A stretch of 64,000 nucleotides of DNA, from NCBI GenBank assembly GCA_023334545.1, contig JAADVB010000072.1, positions 1 to 64,000 of the forward strand, in the 5' to 3' direction. The translations under genes and the position numbers were made by a program. The notes beneath the pieces were generated by a model. The model did no database searches, was not told the DNA's origin, and saw only the letters and a program-made list of their open reading frames with translations. Shown here piece after piece: positions 32,365-42,966 of this stretch (positions are counted from its first letter, which is position 1; every line of letters begins with the position of its first letter). Source of the stretch: Salisapilia sapeloensis (lineage: Eukaryota; Oomycota; Peronosporomycetes; Peronosporales; Salisapiliaceae).

Positions 32365-34498
32365 ATGGAGGGATTAGAAGTGTTATTCCAGTTCGAGGGG
32401 CATCACGAGCGTCCTCCACAGCTATTCGTCTACTCCTCTCCAGTGGAAAAGTCTAGTTACAGGTAACACATCACTATGTGTACTATACAATGTCTATTTT
32501 ACTAATGAAAGAATAGATCGGGTGTAATTCCGAGTGGAGGCTACTTCATCTGCTCGTCTATTGTCTACTATGGAGACAATTGCTGGATGAAAATTCGTCG
32601 AGGACCATTCTCTAAGGCCATCCTCACCGGATACGTTCGTGTTACTCTTGATGATAGTGCCGATGCTAGTCCGGACTCGTCCATCGAACGTGAAGTACCG
32701 ACCAAATATCGATCTGCAGCTGCTTTATGTCACACGCCAAGTGCATTTAAATACCTCCGACGAATCCCAAGTACGTATACGATCTGTGTATACTACTAGA
32801 AGCAACAAACTAAACGTAATTGTAGAATTTCCATCTTATTGTATGGCACATGAGCGCATTGAAGTTCACAAGAAACCAACTTTTACAGCTCCTGCTACAA
32901 GCTCCTATGATACGTCGTTGCCATCCCGCCATGTACCCGCTCATAGTGTCTTCCATACATCAGAATGCCTCCTAGACCGAGAATACGCGACGATCGCACT
33001 CCACATTTCTTCTCCTACAGGCGTCAAAGGATGGATCCATTTACCACAAAAGTCCTTTTACTCTGTTATTTCTCAAATTGAGGATCCAAAGTACACTATC
33101 CGAAGCAATTTCCTTGTCCAGAACATCGCATCTCCCATTGGAAACTGGGCTGGGGATCTTCCCATCCGTTCCAGTCCAGACCTCCAAGCTACGAAACGGT
33201 CGTGGACGTTACCACGACATGCTCTTGTCTATTGCCATGAGCGTAAGTTGGTACATGACCAAGTATGGCTGCGTGTATCAAAGCCAACCATGTTCGAGCC
33301 AGAGTACGTCGTGATGGAAGAGCAAAGAGAAGAGCATTGGGTTGTGGAACGGAATGCACAGACTGGTCGACGTGTCGTCATCCCATTCGGTGGATTATCC
33401 ATCAAGGACAGTGCCCAGCACCTCACTATGACAAGTGAACTAGATGACCAGCACCGCTTGTATCGTAATGTGTATGGTCGGAAGCCTTTGCCTCTTCGTG
33501 CTTCCTGTAGTATAAATGCTAATGTGACGGGGTACCTGAATCCTGGTGGGGTCTATCTATCCCATGCAAGATACTTGGACAAGGACAAGATGTGGATTGC
33601 ATTTGAAGTAGATGGTAGAACAGGGTACAGCCTGCAGATGAATGCAAAGACAAATGCTTGTCTGTTGCAGGAAGTACCACCGGCGAGCAAAATGCATCCG
33701 TCAGGATATTTTCAGATACAAAAGTCTGACCAACCGGACTCGACGAACGGAATGGCGTTGGAACAGGAAGAGCAGACACGACTGGAGCAGTCTGTCGCAG
33801 TGTTCACAGATGCTTCTTTTGCGTCTGAAGAGATCTTTAGAATAACAAGAGGAAGTGTAGTCAAGGCAGTGGGATTATGCCATTCAGAGGAGAGCATGTG
33901 GCTGCAAGTATTGGCTAGCGATGTGGACTCGAGTGTGAAGGTAGCCTCCTCCACTTCTGCACTGGACACAGTCTCTCCATCCTTGCCAGCATCTGCATCC
34001 AATGTCGTTCACATTCCTTTGTATCATGCAAGTGATACTCTGAAGAAGGAAGTCGGGGGTTGGAATGTAAGGAGATTCAATCGCCGATTGGAGAAAGTGG
34101 AGGACCCAACATCGAAAGATAGCAAGTCTCGAAGCTCCACAGCACGAGTCGTGTTCTCTGGTCGAGCGTCGAAATTGTTTGGCGACCACTTTCTTCGAGA
34201 CTCTACAGCTTCGACACGGTCATCTGGGTACGAGATGAGAGAATTGGATACTTCTAGAGTTGGTGTAACAAGGTCAGATGCACAAAACTTGCGAGAAGGG
34301 TTGGTGACACCACAATTGGAAGGAGGAATCGTACAAAGGATGCGAGGTGCTGGGCAATACTTGTTGTCATGTGTTGAGAGATCCGCCACCGCCTGCATGG
34401 AGCGGCCTGGCGCACGTGATCAGTATGCACAAGTATTTCAGGAAGATGATGTAGATGCTGAGTATGGAGAGCCGACACAGCCATTCACTCGAACTTAG
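32365..34498 (+). CDS. Unrecognised protein with repeated beta (SH3b-like) modules
   Basis: There are three exons: 32365-32462, 32517-32770 and 32826-34498. They encode 674 residues, with intron donors GTAACA and GTACGT. I do not recognise a known family. At least four segments share a pattern of a glycine or proline turn, a beta strand, an aspartate-rich loop and a W-[ILM]-x-[VIF] strand: exon 2 around residues 36-70 (SGGYFICSSIVYY, WMKIRR), 244-270 (DQVWLRV), 354-388 (PGGVYLSHARYLDKDKMWIAF) and 456-480 (RGSVVKAVG, SMWLQVL). A fifth candidate lies near 150-180 (GVKGWIHLP). This looks like tandem SH3b-type barrels. The last 200 residues are Ser/Arg-rich. No signal peptide is seen. It is divergent with PFAS, 201 bp apart. 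Confidence 0.7.
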
Positions 34499-37161
34499 GA
34501 AAAGTGAAATCCGTCACGATTTTAAACCGGAAAAAGTTGTTTAAATTTACTCGCAAGTTCGTTTAGACCAAACGATTTCGTTTAAAAAGATTTTTCGTTG
34601 CTTTTGCGTCGACTGAGGCTTTGTTGGAGTGCTTTTGTCGTCGCTCTCTGTATATAGCGAGAAAGACATCGAGTCTTATTATTAACCAAGCTTGGCAAAT
34701 GGTAGAAGTTGATAAATACTGAAAGAATAAGGTTATAAAAATATCTTTTGTGGTAAATGCTCACATATATTCATATTTTCTCTTGTTTGATATCTTAATC
34801 TGCAGGCTGCATACGAATGGTGATAGGCACAGTGATAGTGTCTACGTAGATCACCGATAAATTGACTAGGGAAATTATCACTCGAGCTAAGCTTGAAATA
34901 AAGAAAATCTGAATAGTTTTAAAGCGCTAGTACAGTGCTAGAGAAACTGAATTGCGTATGAATGCACTGTGGGTTGTACGATCTGCTATCTCGATTATAT
35001 AGGACAATATAGACGAAAGGTAATCATTGGAGATCTTCTGCAACTAATATGCTGGCTTGATAGCTATAAAAGAAATTATTACCAGCAAGGACAGCTCGAT
35101 ATGATTTGTTTGTCCCTTTGAGTAAATCTGCAGACCATCTTGTACGTAAGATAGGACGCTTCTTGACGTGGAGATACTGAAAACTTTGCCTTTCTTGCAA
35201 CTGCATTCTTGATAAAGCCATATCGCGATTAAGTATGTACTCCCGGGATGTCTGGTGGATTATATGGGTCATCAAGTAGCCTAATTTTCCAGTAAAACGA
35301 CGATGATGCAGCTATAACATCACCATCGGCGGTGCCAACATTTTCTAGTGTACAACTTCTCAAGATCTGAAACTTTAACCGCCAATTTGAAGTTGCGTCT
35401 ACCTCGGAGCATGCAAATGTAAATGCACCTTATATTGGCTACTAGGTTATGTTGAGGTTGAGAGCAAGATTGCGCCTAGCCATAGCAAAATTTGACTTTA
35501 ACGTCGAGTAGCAGTACTGATAAAGCAACTAGTGCTTCCTCATACAGTAAACATTAGCTCAAGTTTACAATTCACTAGCAATCGAATAAGACTATTTGCT
35601 TCATAACGCCCACTTCTTGTGTGGATACTGCATGATATCCAATAATAAATGATAGAATTAAAGCAACAGTAGAACAAACTAGAACTGAGGCAGAAGATGC
35701 GCACTCGGCCCAGTTTTTATTTGTCGAAGCTTCTGGCGTCACACGCTGCTATCGCACCAGTTCACATGTTCCACGGTGAAATAGGTGGTACGAGTAATCT
35801 TGAGTCATCAAAGCCAGGACGTCAGGATGCGCGTGTGACATCGTGCTGAAACTAGTTTCCACGGACACTCTCCCTTCAATTCGACTTTCAAGATGAAGAT
35901 GATGTAAGAGGTGGTAAGCTCTGACTTGTAGCAATTCGCTAGATCCTTTCATGAGCAAGTATTAAAAACATATTCATCCCTCAAGAATCAACTTTTCTTG
36001 CAGCTAAAGTAGCGACGACATTGGCGATTTTGCCAAACATTGTCTTTCTAAATAGAAGTCTTCGACTGTGATGTGGTCACGATAATGGAAGGTCGTGATT
36101 GAATAAAGCTTAAGCTTATTTTCATTCTCTATCGTATTCCACGAACTCACTCCGTCATTTCCTTCGGCAGCGTCGGATCGACCATAGTAAACTCTTTGAT
36201 GACCGGGAGTCGAGAACCAAGTCGCAAATCTGTGGTATTGGTCCCTCTCCGAAGTCTTTTTGTCAATATATAGTCGAGATAATCCTGGATTAGCATATCG
36301 TTTTCATGGAAAGCAAAGTCTGTAGACTTCCAGTGACGGCATCGGAGTAAAACGCTGCGACGTTCATGATTGATGACTAACAATGAGCGAGATACAGTGA
36401 ACTGAGACTTCACATCATTTGCGTAAACCGCAATATACGATGTGAGCAAAAACCGCGACTCTTCACTCCAACCATGCCATTGCATCGTCTTCACAGTCAT
36501 TTCCAGAGGCTAATCGGGCTTGTATGTCAAAGTTTTAGTTGGTAAATTTAAGCGAGCTTATGCTATATACCACTAGAGCGTTAAGGTGAAAACCGGAACG
36601 TTTTATGGTAACTTGCACTCCATCGTTACTATCAAGGTACATTAAAATCCATTTTGACATGAATGATAGATAGTTTCGTTAACAATGCACTGCTATGACT
36701 TCGGATGTTCATTCTCTTGTACTCAGCGGGAGAATTGAATCTGCTTGGATCAACCTATTTCAAGTTGAAGCAAAATTACTGGATCACTCATATAGTACCA
36801 GATATACGTGCGCGAGTACTACCCCCACTGGACCCAAAGCAATTACCATTCAAAATCAAGCACGATGAAGATCGTTCGGCGCATAAGGTGTCTGCGCCTT
36901 GTTTTATCTCTTCGTCACCATGTCGCAACATAGACACCAGAACGTGGAACTTATGTCTAATCAAGGAGGCATAGAATATTGAAGCCTATACTTGTCTGAT
37001 TGATCGATTCTTTGGATTGCCCATCCGCAGATCTTGCGTATGCACTTTGCGTGGAAGAATCCATATTTCCTGCTAATCGATGTTGTGGTCACTTCCCAGT
37101 TTTTATTGGAGACATCTTATCGCCGTCTCAACAAGCCACTGCGACTGCAAGTCCACCTGCT
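34499..37161. other. 2.7 kb AT-rich intergenic region with fragmentary frames
   Basis: This lies between the 674-residue gene and the receptor kinase. It contains the minus-strand frame at 36147-36500 (listed), a shorter one near 35749-35952 and a plus-strand frame from the ATG at 36705. I recognise none of them. No repeats or RNA genes were seen. Confidence 0.4.
36147..36500 (-). CDS. Possible exon or small gene, unrecognised
   Basis: This ATG-initiated frame of 117 codons encodes a fairly regular sequence (MQWHGWSEESRFLLTSYI... VIKEFTMVDPTLPKE) with no hydrophobic signal. An in-frame stop lies just upstream, next to a possible AG acceptor, so it could be the last exon of a larger gene. It vaguely recalls the C-terminal part of oomycete START-like proteins, but this is not secure. 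Confidence 0.3.
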   Translation of the reverse strand: MTVKTMQWHGWSEESRFLLTSYIAVYANDVKSQFTVSRSLLVINHERRSVLLRCRHWKSTDFAFHENDMLIQDYLDYILTKRLRRGTNTTDLRLGSRLPVIKEFTMVDPTLPKEMTE

Positions 37162-39025
37162 ATGAATTGCCCGAGTATCTTTCTGATAGTGCTCTTCGGC
37201 TTCTTTGTTCAAAGTGTGCTGAGCAAAAATTGCACAAAACCTGAGGCGGATAAAGCAAAAGGACTTATCAAGCAAAAGGACACAACACAGTCTGATGACA
37301 GTCTTTGCGTAAGCGTGGATGACTTTACCTTCACCTGCTCTGATTCATGCATTGGCTTATATGCTGACTTGAACGAAGCACTGCCAGACTGCGAGCTCGA
37401 CTCGCAAGGATTCGAAATTGTGAACATAAAGGATTTATACGGCGTCTACTTTCGCATCTGTAGTGTGAGGTCGGAAGGTGGAATGATGCAAAGTAGAAAA
37501 GAATTGGATGGTATTCATTCATTTAATTTCATTTTGCGCTTCAATTGACAACTTGATCTGTTTGCATTTAGAGGATGAACAGAGTGTAATTATATCAAGC
37601 TCGGAAGCATTGCAGAGCATCAGATCGTCACCTGAGGGCAGCGCAGACACATCAATTGTATCGTCAGCATGGGGTACGGAAATAAACTTGTGGATATCAA
37701 ATGTTTATTGGTAATATCAAGCTGGTCAGGTGGATCAAAGAGTTCATCAGGCAGCACATTTCGAAGTGGTCGGCAGGAAAAAGGAGCACATGATTATTAT
37801 TCGGGCAGCTCGACAGCAGACTTTGCAAGTGCATCAAGTATTAATGTACACTACGGTGTATATATGAATGAGGCCATTTTTAGAGGCGGTGTGCTCATCC
37901 TAGTCTATGTCATCATTCCGGTGCTTCTACTTGTATCTTGTGGATGGTTTGTCTGCTTTCATATGACCCAGCCCGCCAAGGCAACAGAAGGTAGAGTAAA
38001 GTTGTTGACCGATATAGCAGCCTGGTCTCTGACATCACTCCATGTAGCTGACTCATCCAGTGACCCCAGCATTTATGACCTCTGGGGTGACAGGGAGCTC
38101 GTTGAGAAAAAGCTAAAGTTCACGGATATTAAAGACAAAAAGGTCCTAGGCTCCGGAGCTTTCGGCGTCGTCTGGCTGGTGACGTACAACAATACAAGCT
38201 ATGCATCCAAAAGGTTGCTACAAAGAGTCGTGGATCCAGAAGTATTTGAAAAGTTTATCGATGAAGTCAAGTTGGTGGCCAAAATCGAGCATGTAAATAT
38301 TATTAAGTGCATTGGTGTCGCATGGACAATGAGATCCGATTTCCAGGCTCTCTTTGAGTATATGCCAAACGGCGACTTGAGGGACTACTTGATGCAATCA
38401 GCTACTCGTCACTGGACCAACGAGAAGCTTCTTATCGCAATAGATATTGCAGAAGCACTCGTATATGTTCAGTCTTTCGAAACTCCCATCGTCCATCGTG
38501 ACCTCAAGTCTCGCAATGTTTTACTATCAGAAGAGATGGTCGCGAAAGTAAGCGACTTTGGTTCTGCTCGTCTCATGTCGGAAAATAATACCATGACCAC
38601 TCAGGCTGTTGGAACTGCTCGGGTATGTATAACACATTCATATATTCTTCGTTTATTTCTAAAATCTCTGATCGACCTATTTCTTTACGTCCTAGTGGCT
38701 AGCACCAGAAGTAGTGGCCGGTGAGTTCTACGACCATACTTGCGACTCGTACTCATTAGGCACCATCTTGACAGAGCTAGACACACACGAACTACCACTG
38801 CACAACGTCACGGACGGTAAAGGTGAAAAACTCCAGGATTTGGCGCTCATGCATCACATTGCTTGCCGCAAAGTCAAACCGATTGTCTCCAAAGACTGCC
38901 CGGAGCCAATGCGGGAACTCGTGGAAAAGTGTCTGAGTTATGAACCGAAGGACCGACCGACAGCAGTGCAAATTTCCTTTGCATTGCGCAAGATGCTGAA
39001 TAATGGAAGTGTGCTGGAAACTTAA
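37162..39025 (+). CDS. Receptor-like TKL kinase with elicitin-like ectodomain
   Basis: There are four exons: 37162-37510, 37572-37673, 37730-38622 and 38696-39025. They encode 557 residues. A signal peptide (about residues 1-21) is followed by an ectodomain with six cysteines at 24, 49, 59, 63, 77 and 100. The spacing and the LPDCEL box match elicitins, apart from a shorter loop between the second and third cysteine (9 residues instead of 23). A Ser/Gly-rich stalk follows, then a membrane span near 205-225. The kinase has GSGAFGVVW near 290, the VAxK lysine replaced by SYASKR, HRDLKSRN near 406, DFG near 427 and WLAPE at 449, of tyrosine-kinase-like type. The catalytic residues are present, so it should be active. 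A family name for the fusion is not known to me. Confidence 0.85.
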
Positions 39026-39089
39026 TAGCGTACATGCCGGAGAAGAAGACACGACATTTTAAATGAAAAAGATTCTTAATAATACAATA

Positions 39090-39815
39090 CTAAGCTTCGT
39101 CCGAGTACTCTGGATCACTGTCGTATGTGTATGCAGTCTCGGAGTTTCGGTGAAGAAGGGGAAGTACGGTCTTGTCGAATACAGGTTGTGTACGAGGATA
39201 GATGGCAATGAAAGCAAGTTGGATCATGCACAATAGGCCTGGAATTGCTGCTTGGAGAAACAGGAACAAGTCCGCTTTGAGGATGGAGATGAGCGTCCAG
39301 ATAGAGCAGTCGAGGAAGCCACTAAAGACCATGCCAAACGGAATGATATCGGAGCAGCGTTGTTGGATGACTTGCTGGAGTTCGGATAATGGAGACATGA
39401 AGAGTGCAAGAGTAGTCATGTCTGCAAGTATACCTAGAATAATTTGCATATTCGCAAGATCGACAAACGGAAAGAGGTAGAAAGTTGATAATGCAAGCAT
39501 GGACGCCAGCGAAGAGACAATAAGACGCTGGTGCTTGCGTCTTTGCAATCGGTCGTACTTGTAGTAGATACACAGGTAGACAGACCCCATGAATGCACCA
39601 TACATGTTGATCGTACCGAGAGGATAGACCATGTTGTTGGCGAAGCTGTACAAGATCCAGACATAGCTCTGTATGAGCATTGCCAATAGCGGATAGAAGT
39701 TCATATGAGAGGTATCCCTCGTCTTGTGTACATAATACAGATCCGGAATGAGGCTAGTGTAGATCAAACCAGAGGATGCAGTGCCAGCAGCACTAAGTAT
39801 ATCGAGTACAGTCAT
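39090..39815 (-). CDS. SWEET sugar transporter (MtN3/saliva family)
   Basis: This is a single exon of 241 residues with seven hydrophobic segments, arranged as two three-helix MtN3 units around a linker helix. Family marks are the proline-bearing first helix (LIYTSLIPDLYYVHKTRDTS), the WILYSFANNMVYPLGTIN segment and the matching segment of the second unit (FSGFLDCSIWTLISILK). The tail is short, acidic and tyrosine-rich. It is a facilitative sugar uniporter at the plasma membrane or vacuole; the direction and sugar are not readable. It is convergent with the receptor kinase, 65 bp apart. Confidence 0.9.
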   Translation of the reverse strand: MTVLDILSAAGTASSGLIYTSLIPDLYYVHKTRDTSHMNFYPLLAMLIQSYVWILYSFANNMVYPLGTINMYGAFMGSVYLCIYYKYDRLQRRKHQRLIVSSLASMLALSTFYLFPFVDLANMQIILGILADMTTLALFMSPLSELQQVIQQRCSDIIPFGMVFSGFLDCSIWTLISILKADLFLFLQAAIPGLLCMIQLAFIAIYPRTQPVFDKTVLPLLHRNSETAYTYDSDPEYSDEA

Positions 39816-40208
39816 GAGAAAATTTTCTTAAGTGATCAACGACCATTCCAGATCGCTATAAATACATCCGACATGACTGTTCAAGATCCACTATCTCTCC
39901 CACTTGCTTCGTGCTGCTTCGGGCCACCTGGGTCCATCCATCCGGTTCTGTTTCCATCACCATGTCAATGTATTTTAATGTGACGAGGAGTTCTGTATTG
40001 TAGTCGTACTTGAGCATCCTAGTAGGTCCTTTCGTTCATTTCATGCATGGACAGTATCTATAAGCTTCAAATAGCCATCGCTAAGTGATCTTTCCACTAA
40101 ACAAGCGTCGAGAAACATGTTCGCACAACCTTCGTATCGAAAAATTGCGTCCAATTGGATCGATCTGAGAAGATCTCATTCTTCCATTCGACAAGTGCTT
40201 CAGAAACA
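39816..40208. other. Divergent promoter region, SWEET and GIN-like genes
   Basis: This region of 393 bp lies between the two divergent starts. It contains the Inr-like element of the GIN-like gene (listed). Confidence 0.45.
40175..40189 (+). promoter_or_regulatory. Probable initiator (Inr) of the GIN-like gene
   Basis: This reads TCATTCTTCCATTCG, the oomycete Inr pattern with one extra base, 20 nt upstream of the ATG at 40209. Its position supports choosing this ATG over the TTG at 40155. Confidence 0.45.
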
Positions 40209-41657
40209 ATGCGGCTCCTTTCTTCCATCGCCGTGATGGCTGCAACGATTGGTTTAGCCGATGCACTTACGATCGAAAGCAAACCTTCGGGTCAGGCACC
40301 CGAAAAACTTGTCGGTGACAGGACGCCACTCGCACGGTCATGGTCCATCTCCGGCTCCGAACCGCTCACCAAGCTGGAGTTTGCAGTCCCAGGCCGAATC
40401 ATCGTGTCGTATGAAGCGGCTGAGGAAATCCAACCAGACGCTGATGTCGTGGAGGAAGTGGACGATGCGTCTGCATCCGGCAGCTTGATGGCTGCTCAAG
40501 TCGGCGATGAGACGCTGCTCGCTACCATCCAAGTCGTTGGCAATAGCGCGCCGATGATGGATCTGTTTGAAGTGTACGAAACAAATGCTAGCTGCGAAGG
40601 TGTAAAGATGCGTCTGCACAATGACGATGCGGCGGTCGAAGGCAGCGTCCTCACCTACGTCACTGTGCATCAAGCGAATCAGATCGAAGAGCTCGGTGCG
40701 CTCTTGGCGACGGATGTAGCTGTCCATGACCGCGTCATTGTGGCTGATAGCTATGATGGCCAACTTGTCCTCGCTAGTGAAGGGAACACGGACATTGTTG
40801 TCGAGTCGAGTACGGCTTTGAATGTGAAGTCGCTGGAAGTCGCCTTGGTAGGAGACGGCATCGTGCAATTGTCCACTCCGTCCGTGTACGTTACCAACGG
40901 CATCGACTTGGCTGTCGCCGGCGATGGTGCCATAGCCTTGTCGACCGATAGCATTAAGACTGAGACGCTAGATGTAGCCGTGACAGAGCACGGAGCGATT
41001 TACTTTGACACGCAATCTCTCGTGACGCGAAACTTGTCGGTTGCGGTCGTTGATCATGCTGAAGTCACGATGACTGACTTGTACGCGAGTGGAAGCTGCG
41101 ACCAAGAGGATATCGAGGCTGTTGGAGACGGGAAGGTGTATCTAGGTCAGATCCAGGCGAAGGAGGTGGACGTGGCTGTCTGGGGATCGGCGAATGATGT
41201 CATTGTCCAGGCGACGGACAAGCTCTCAGCCAGCACGTCATTGACAGCGACCGTGTACTACTATGGCGACAAGCCGCGTGAAATTGAGACCTCGCAGTGG
41301 CAGTTTTGGCGCCCGACATCGTGGATCGTGAAACCCGTGACGGCGAACAAGGCCATGGTGTACAACCGCCACTTGCTTCCGGCGTCCGAGGCGGTTGGTG
41401 TGGCGGTTCGCACGGTGCGTGCCGAGGCGAGTGACGAGCCGACGGTCAAGGTGATTTCGTACGGCGATGAACAAGTCGGTAGTGAGTGGGAGATGAAGAC
41501 GGTGGATACTTTGGTGCAAGCGACGGACGAGTACTCCGCGCCAATGATAAGTGGTGTAGGTATTATCGCTGCAGTTGCGCTAGTGTCGCTTCTGGCTGTC
41601 GTTGCCGTGCGTCAGTTCCGTTATGACCGTCGTGGCGAGTACACGCCACTCCTATAA
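40209..41657 (+). CDS. Type I membrane protein with GIN-like (DUF2807) beta-solenoid ectodomain
   Basis: This is a single exon of 482 residues from the ATG at 40209. A signal peptide of about 19 residues (MRLLSSIAVMAATIGLADA) precedes a long beta-rich ectodomain. From about residue 190 to 330 it repeats short strands of the type LEVALVGDGIVQLS, VAVTEHGAIYFDT and LSVAVVDHAEVTMTD, a solenoid typical of the putative autotransporter-adhesin head GIN domain. A membrane span lies near residues 445-467, followed by a short basic tail (RYDRRGEYTPLL). It is probably exposed at the surface or in the secretory lumen. No enzyme motif is present. Confidence 0.75.
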   Translation: MRLLSSIAVMAATIGLADALTIESKPSGQAPEKLVGDRTPLARSWSISGSEPLTKLEFAVPGRIIVSYEAAEEIQPDADVVEEVDDASASGSLMAAQVGDETLLATIQVVGNSAPMMDLFEVYETNASCEGVKMRLHNDDAAVEGSVLTYVTVHQANQIEELGALLATDVAVHDRVIVADSYDGQLVLASEGNTDIVVESSTALNVKSLEVALVGDGIVQLSTPSVYVTNGIDLAVAGDGAIALSTDSIKTETLDVAVTEHGAIYFDTQSLVTRNLSVAVVDHAEVTMTDLYASGSCDQEDIEAVGDGKVYLGQIQAKEVDVAVWGSANDVIVQATDKLSASTSLTATVYYYGDKPREIETSQWQFWRPTSWIVKPVTANKAMVYNRHLLPASEAVGVAVRTVRAEASDEPTVKVISYGDEQVGSEWEMKTVDTLVQATDEYSAPMISGVGIIAAVALVSLLAVVAVRQFRYDRRGEYTPLL

Positions 41658-42117
41658 GTCGAGCAGTCAAGAGATGAAAGCGAGATGTTTTGCAAGTAAC
41701 TTTTGGTTTGACGTTCATTCTTATCCTGAAGGGATCTTCCCAATCAATATTTGTGTCGCACGTAGTCGACACGAGTGGTGCGCTGAACAGATTAAGTCAT
41801 GATAGTGGGTACAAACATCCCGAACGTGATGTTTAATGGAAAAGTTTGCGTCGATCGTATCGCCCAATACCTCTGCGAGATGACTATTACGTAGATAACC
41901 TTCTATATCGCAAGTGTCTCTTCGATCCCTACCTATTCCGAGAACGGTGGCTTCGGCTTCAGTGATGCTTGTGTGCATGTTGATGCCAGCAGATGGCATG
42001 TGGCATGAAAACGAAGTCCTGCATAATCATTTTCTCTCAACTACTGGTTGTTGGTAACGGTGCTCCTAGCCATCAAGGTCGCTTTCATTCTCCAATTTGC
42101 ATTTTCTCATCCTAATC
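41658..42117. other. Intergenic stretch upstream of the PX-RING gene
   Basis: This 460-bp gap separates two plus-strand genes and ends with a near-perfect Inr. Small frames on both strands are irregular. Confidence 0.45.
42085..42098 (+). promoter_or_regulatory. Oomycete initiator (Inr) of the PX-RING gene
   Basis: This reads TCATTCTCCAATTT and matches the oomycete Inr consensus TCATTYYNCAWTTT at every position. It lies 20 nt upstream of the ATG at 42118 and supports that start over the TTG at 42097. Confidence 0.7.
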
Positions 42118-42966
42118 ATGGGCTCACCATCGCATGGACTTCGTCGATCTAGTCACGGTAGTCGTCCGAGTCTCTATCGACCGCATGCCGGAAGTGCCAA
42201 GGTCGAGTTGCTTCGTCGACTCTCGCTCTCCGTGTCGGTTGACGACACGTCTACACGTGATGTTTCGCACTATACGCTGGAAGCAATGTACGTCGCATCT
42301 CCATCCAGCGGAAGCAAAGATTGGGATGCGGTACTAGAGTCCTCTTCATCAGCCGAAGTCTTCTCCTACTCCATGCCACTCAAAGACTATGCTCGCTTCC
42401 GAGAGAAAATGCTCGACAGCCTCCACTTCGGACACAAGTGTGCAAACGATCGATGCCTTGGACTCTACACGTTCCTCGAATCGAGCTTCCCATCCTCTAT
42501 TATTTCCGTCTTGCCGTCTCGCCATACTCGTGAGAAGAAGCGAAATACCAAGTTACAAAAGTACTTTAGCACTCTCCATCACTTTTTGCTGGACGCCAAC
42601 CATCATCGTGATTGCCCACACATTGCGAAAGACGTCACGGACGCCTTCCTAAAATTTCTTCTGGGTGACCGATACTCAACGCTGCTAGCGGACGCTTCCG
42701 GCTCAAACAACAACCTCAGTTTCCAAACAAACGAAAGCGAAGGTGTGACCAAAAGCTTTAGCTCTTCATCAAGTGAACTCTTGGACGATCCGCTGGATGA
42801 TATAACTTCCAAGGCCGACACGAGCTGCGGTATTTGTGGTAATGACGATGTTTCTGGCGGTAAGACAGCATTGGACTGTGGCCATCACTTTCATGATGAG
42901 TGCCTCGTGGAAAAGCTGAACGAAGCACTTGAATGTCCTACCTGCCACGCTTCACTGCAAGACTAA
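42118..42966 (+). CDS. PX-like domain protein with C-terminal RING finger
   Basis: This is a single exon of 282 residues from the ATG at 42118. The middle (about residues 40-190) has the order of a PX fold: a first strand pair, a basic hinge region (SRHTREKKRNTK), and helices ending in an FLKFLLG block. The last 50 residues form a RING finger with the C-x2-C ... C-x-H-x2-H-type ladder (CGICGNDDVSGG, LDCGHHFHDEC, CPTCHASL), so a RING-H2 E3 ubiquitin ligase is likely. It is predicted to couple membrane binding to ubiquitylation. The convergent neighbour is a paralogue with a degenerate finger. Confidence 0.8.
   Translation: MGSPSHGLRRSSHGSRPSLYRPHAGSAKVELLRRLSLSVSVDDTSTRDVSHYTLEAMYVASPSSGSKDWDAVLESSSSAEVFSYSMPLKDYARFREKMLDSLHFGHKCANDRCLGLYTFLESSFPSSIISVLPSRHTREKKRNTKLQKYFSTLHHFLLDANHHRDCPHIAKDVTDAFLKFLLGDRYSTLLADASGSNNNLSFQTNESEGVTKSFSSSSSELLDDPLDDITSKADTSCGICGNDDVSGGKTALDCGHHFHDECLVEKLNEALECPTCHASLQD

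Noticed and set aside
40155-40208. N-terminal extension of the GIN-like protein from a TTG
   Set aside because: TTG is an unlikely start here, and the ATG at 40209 begins a clean signal peptide with an Inr just before it.
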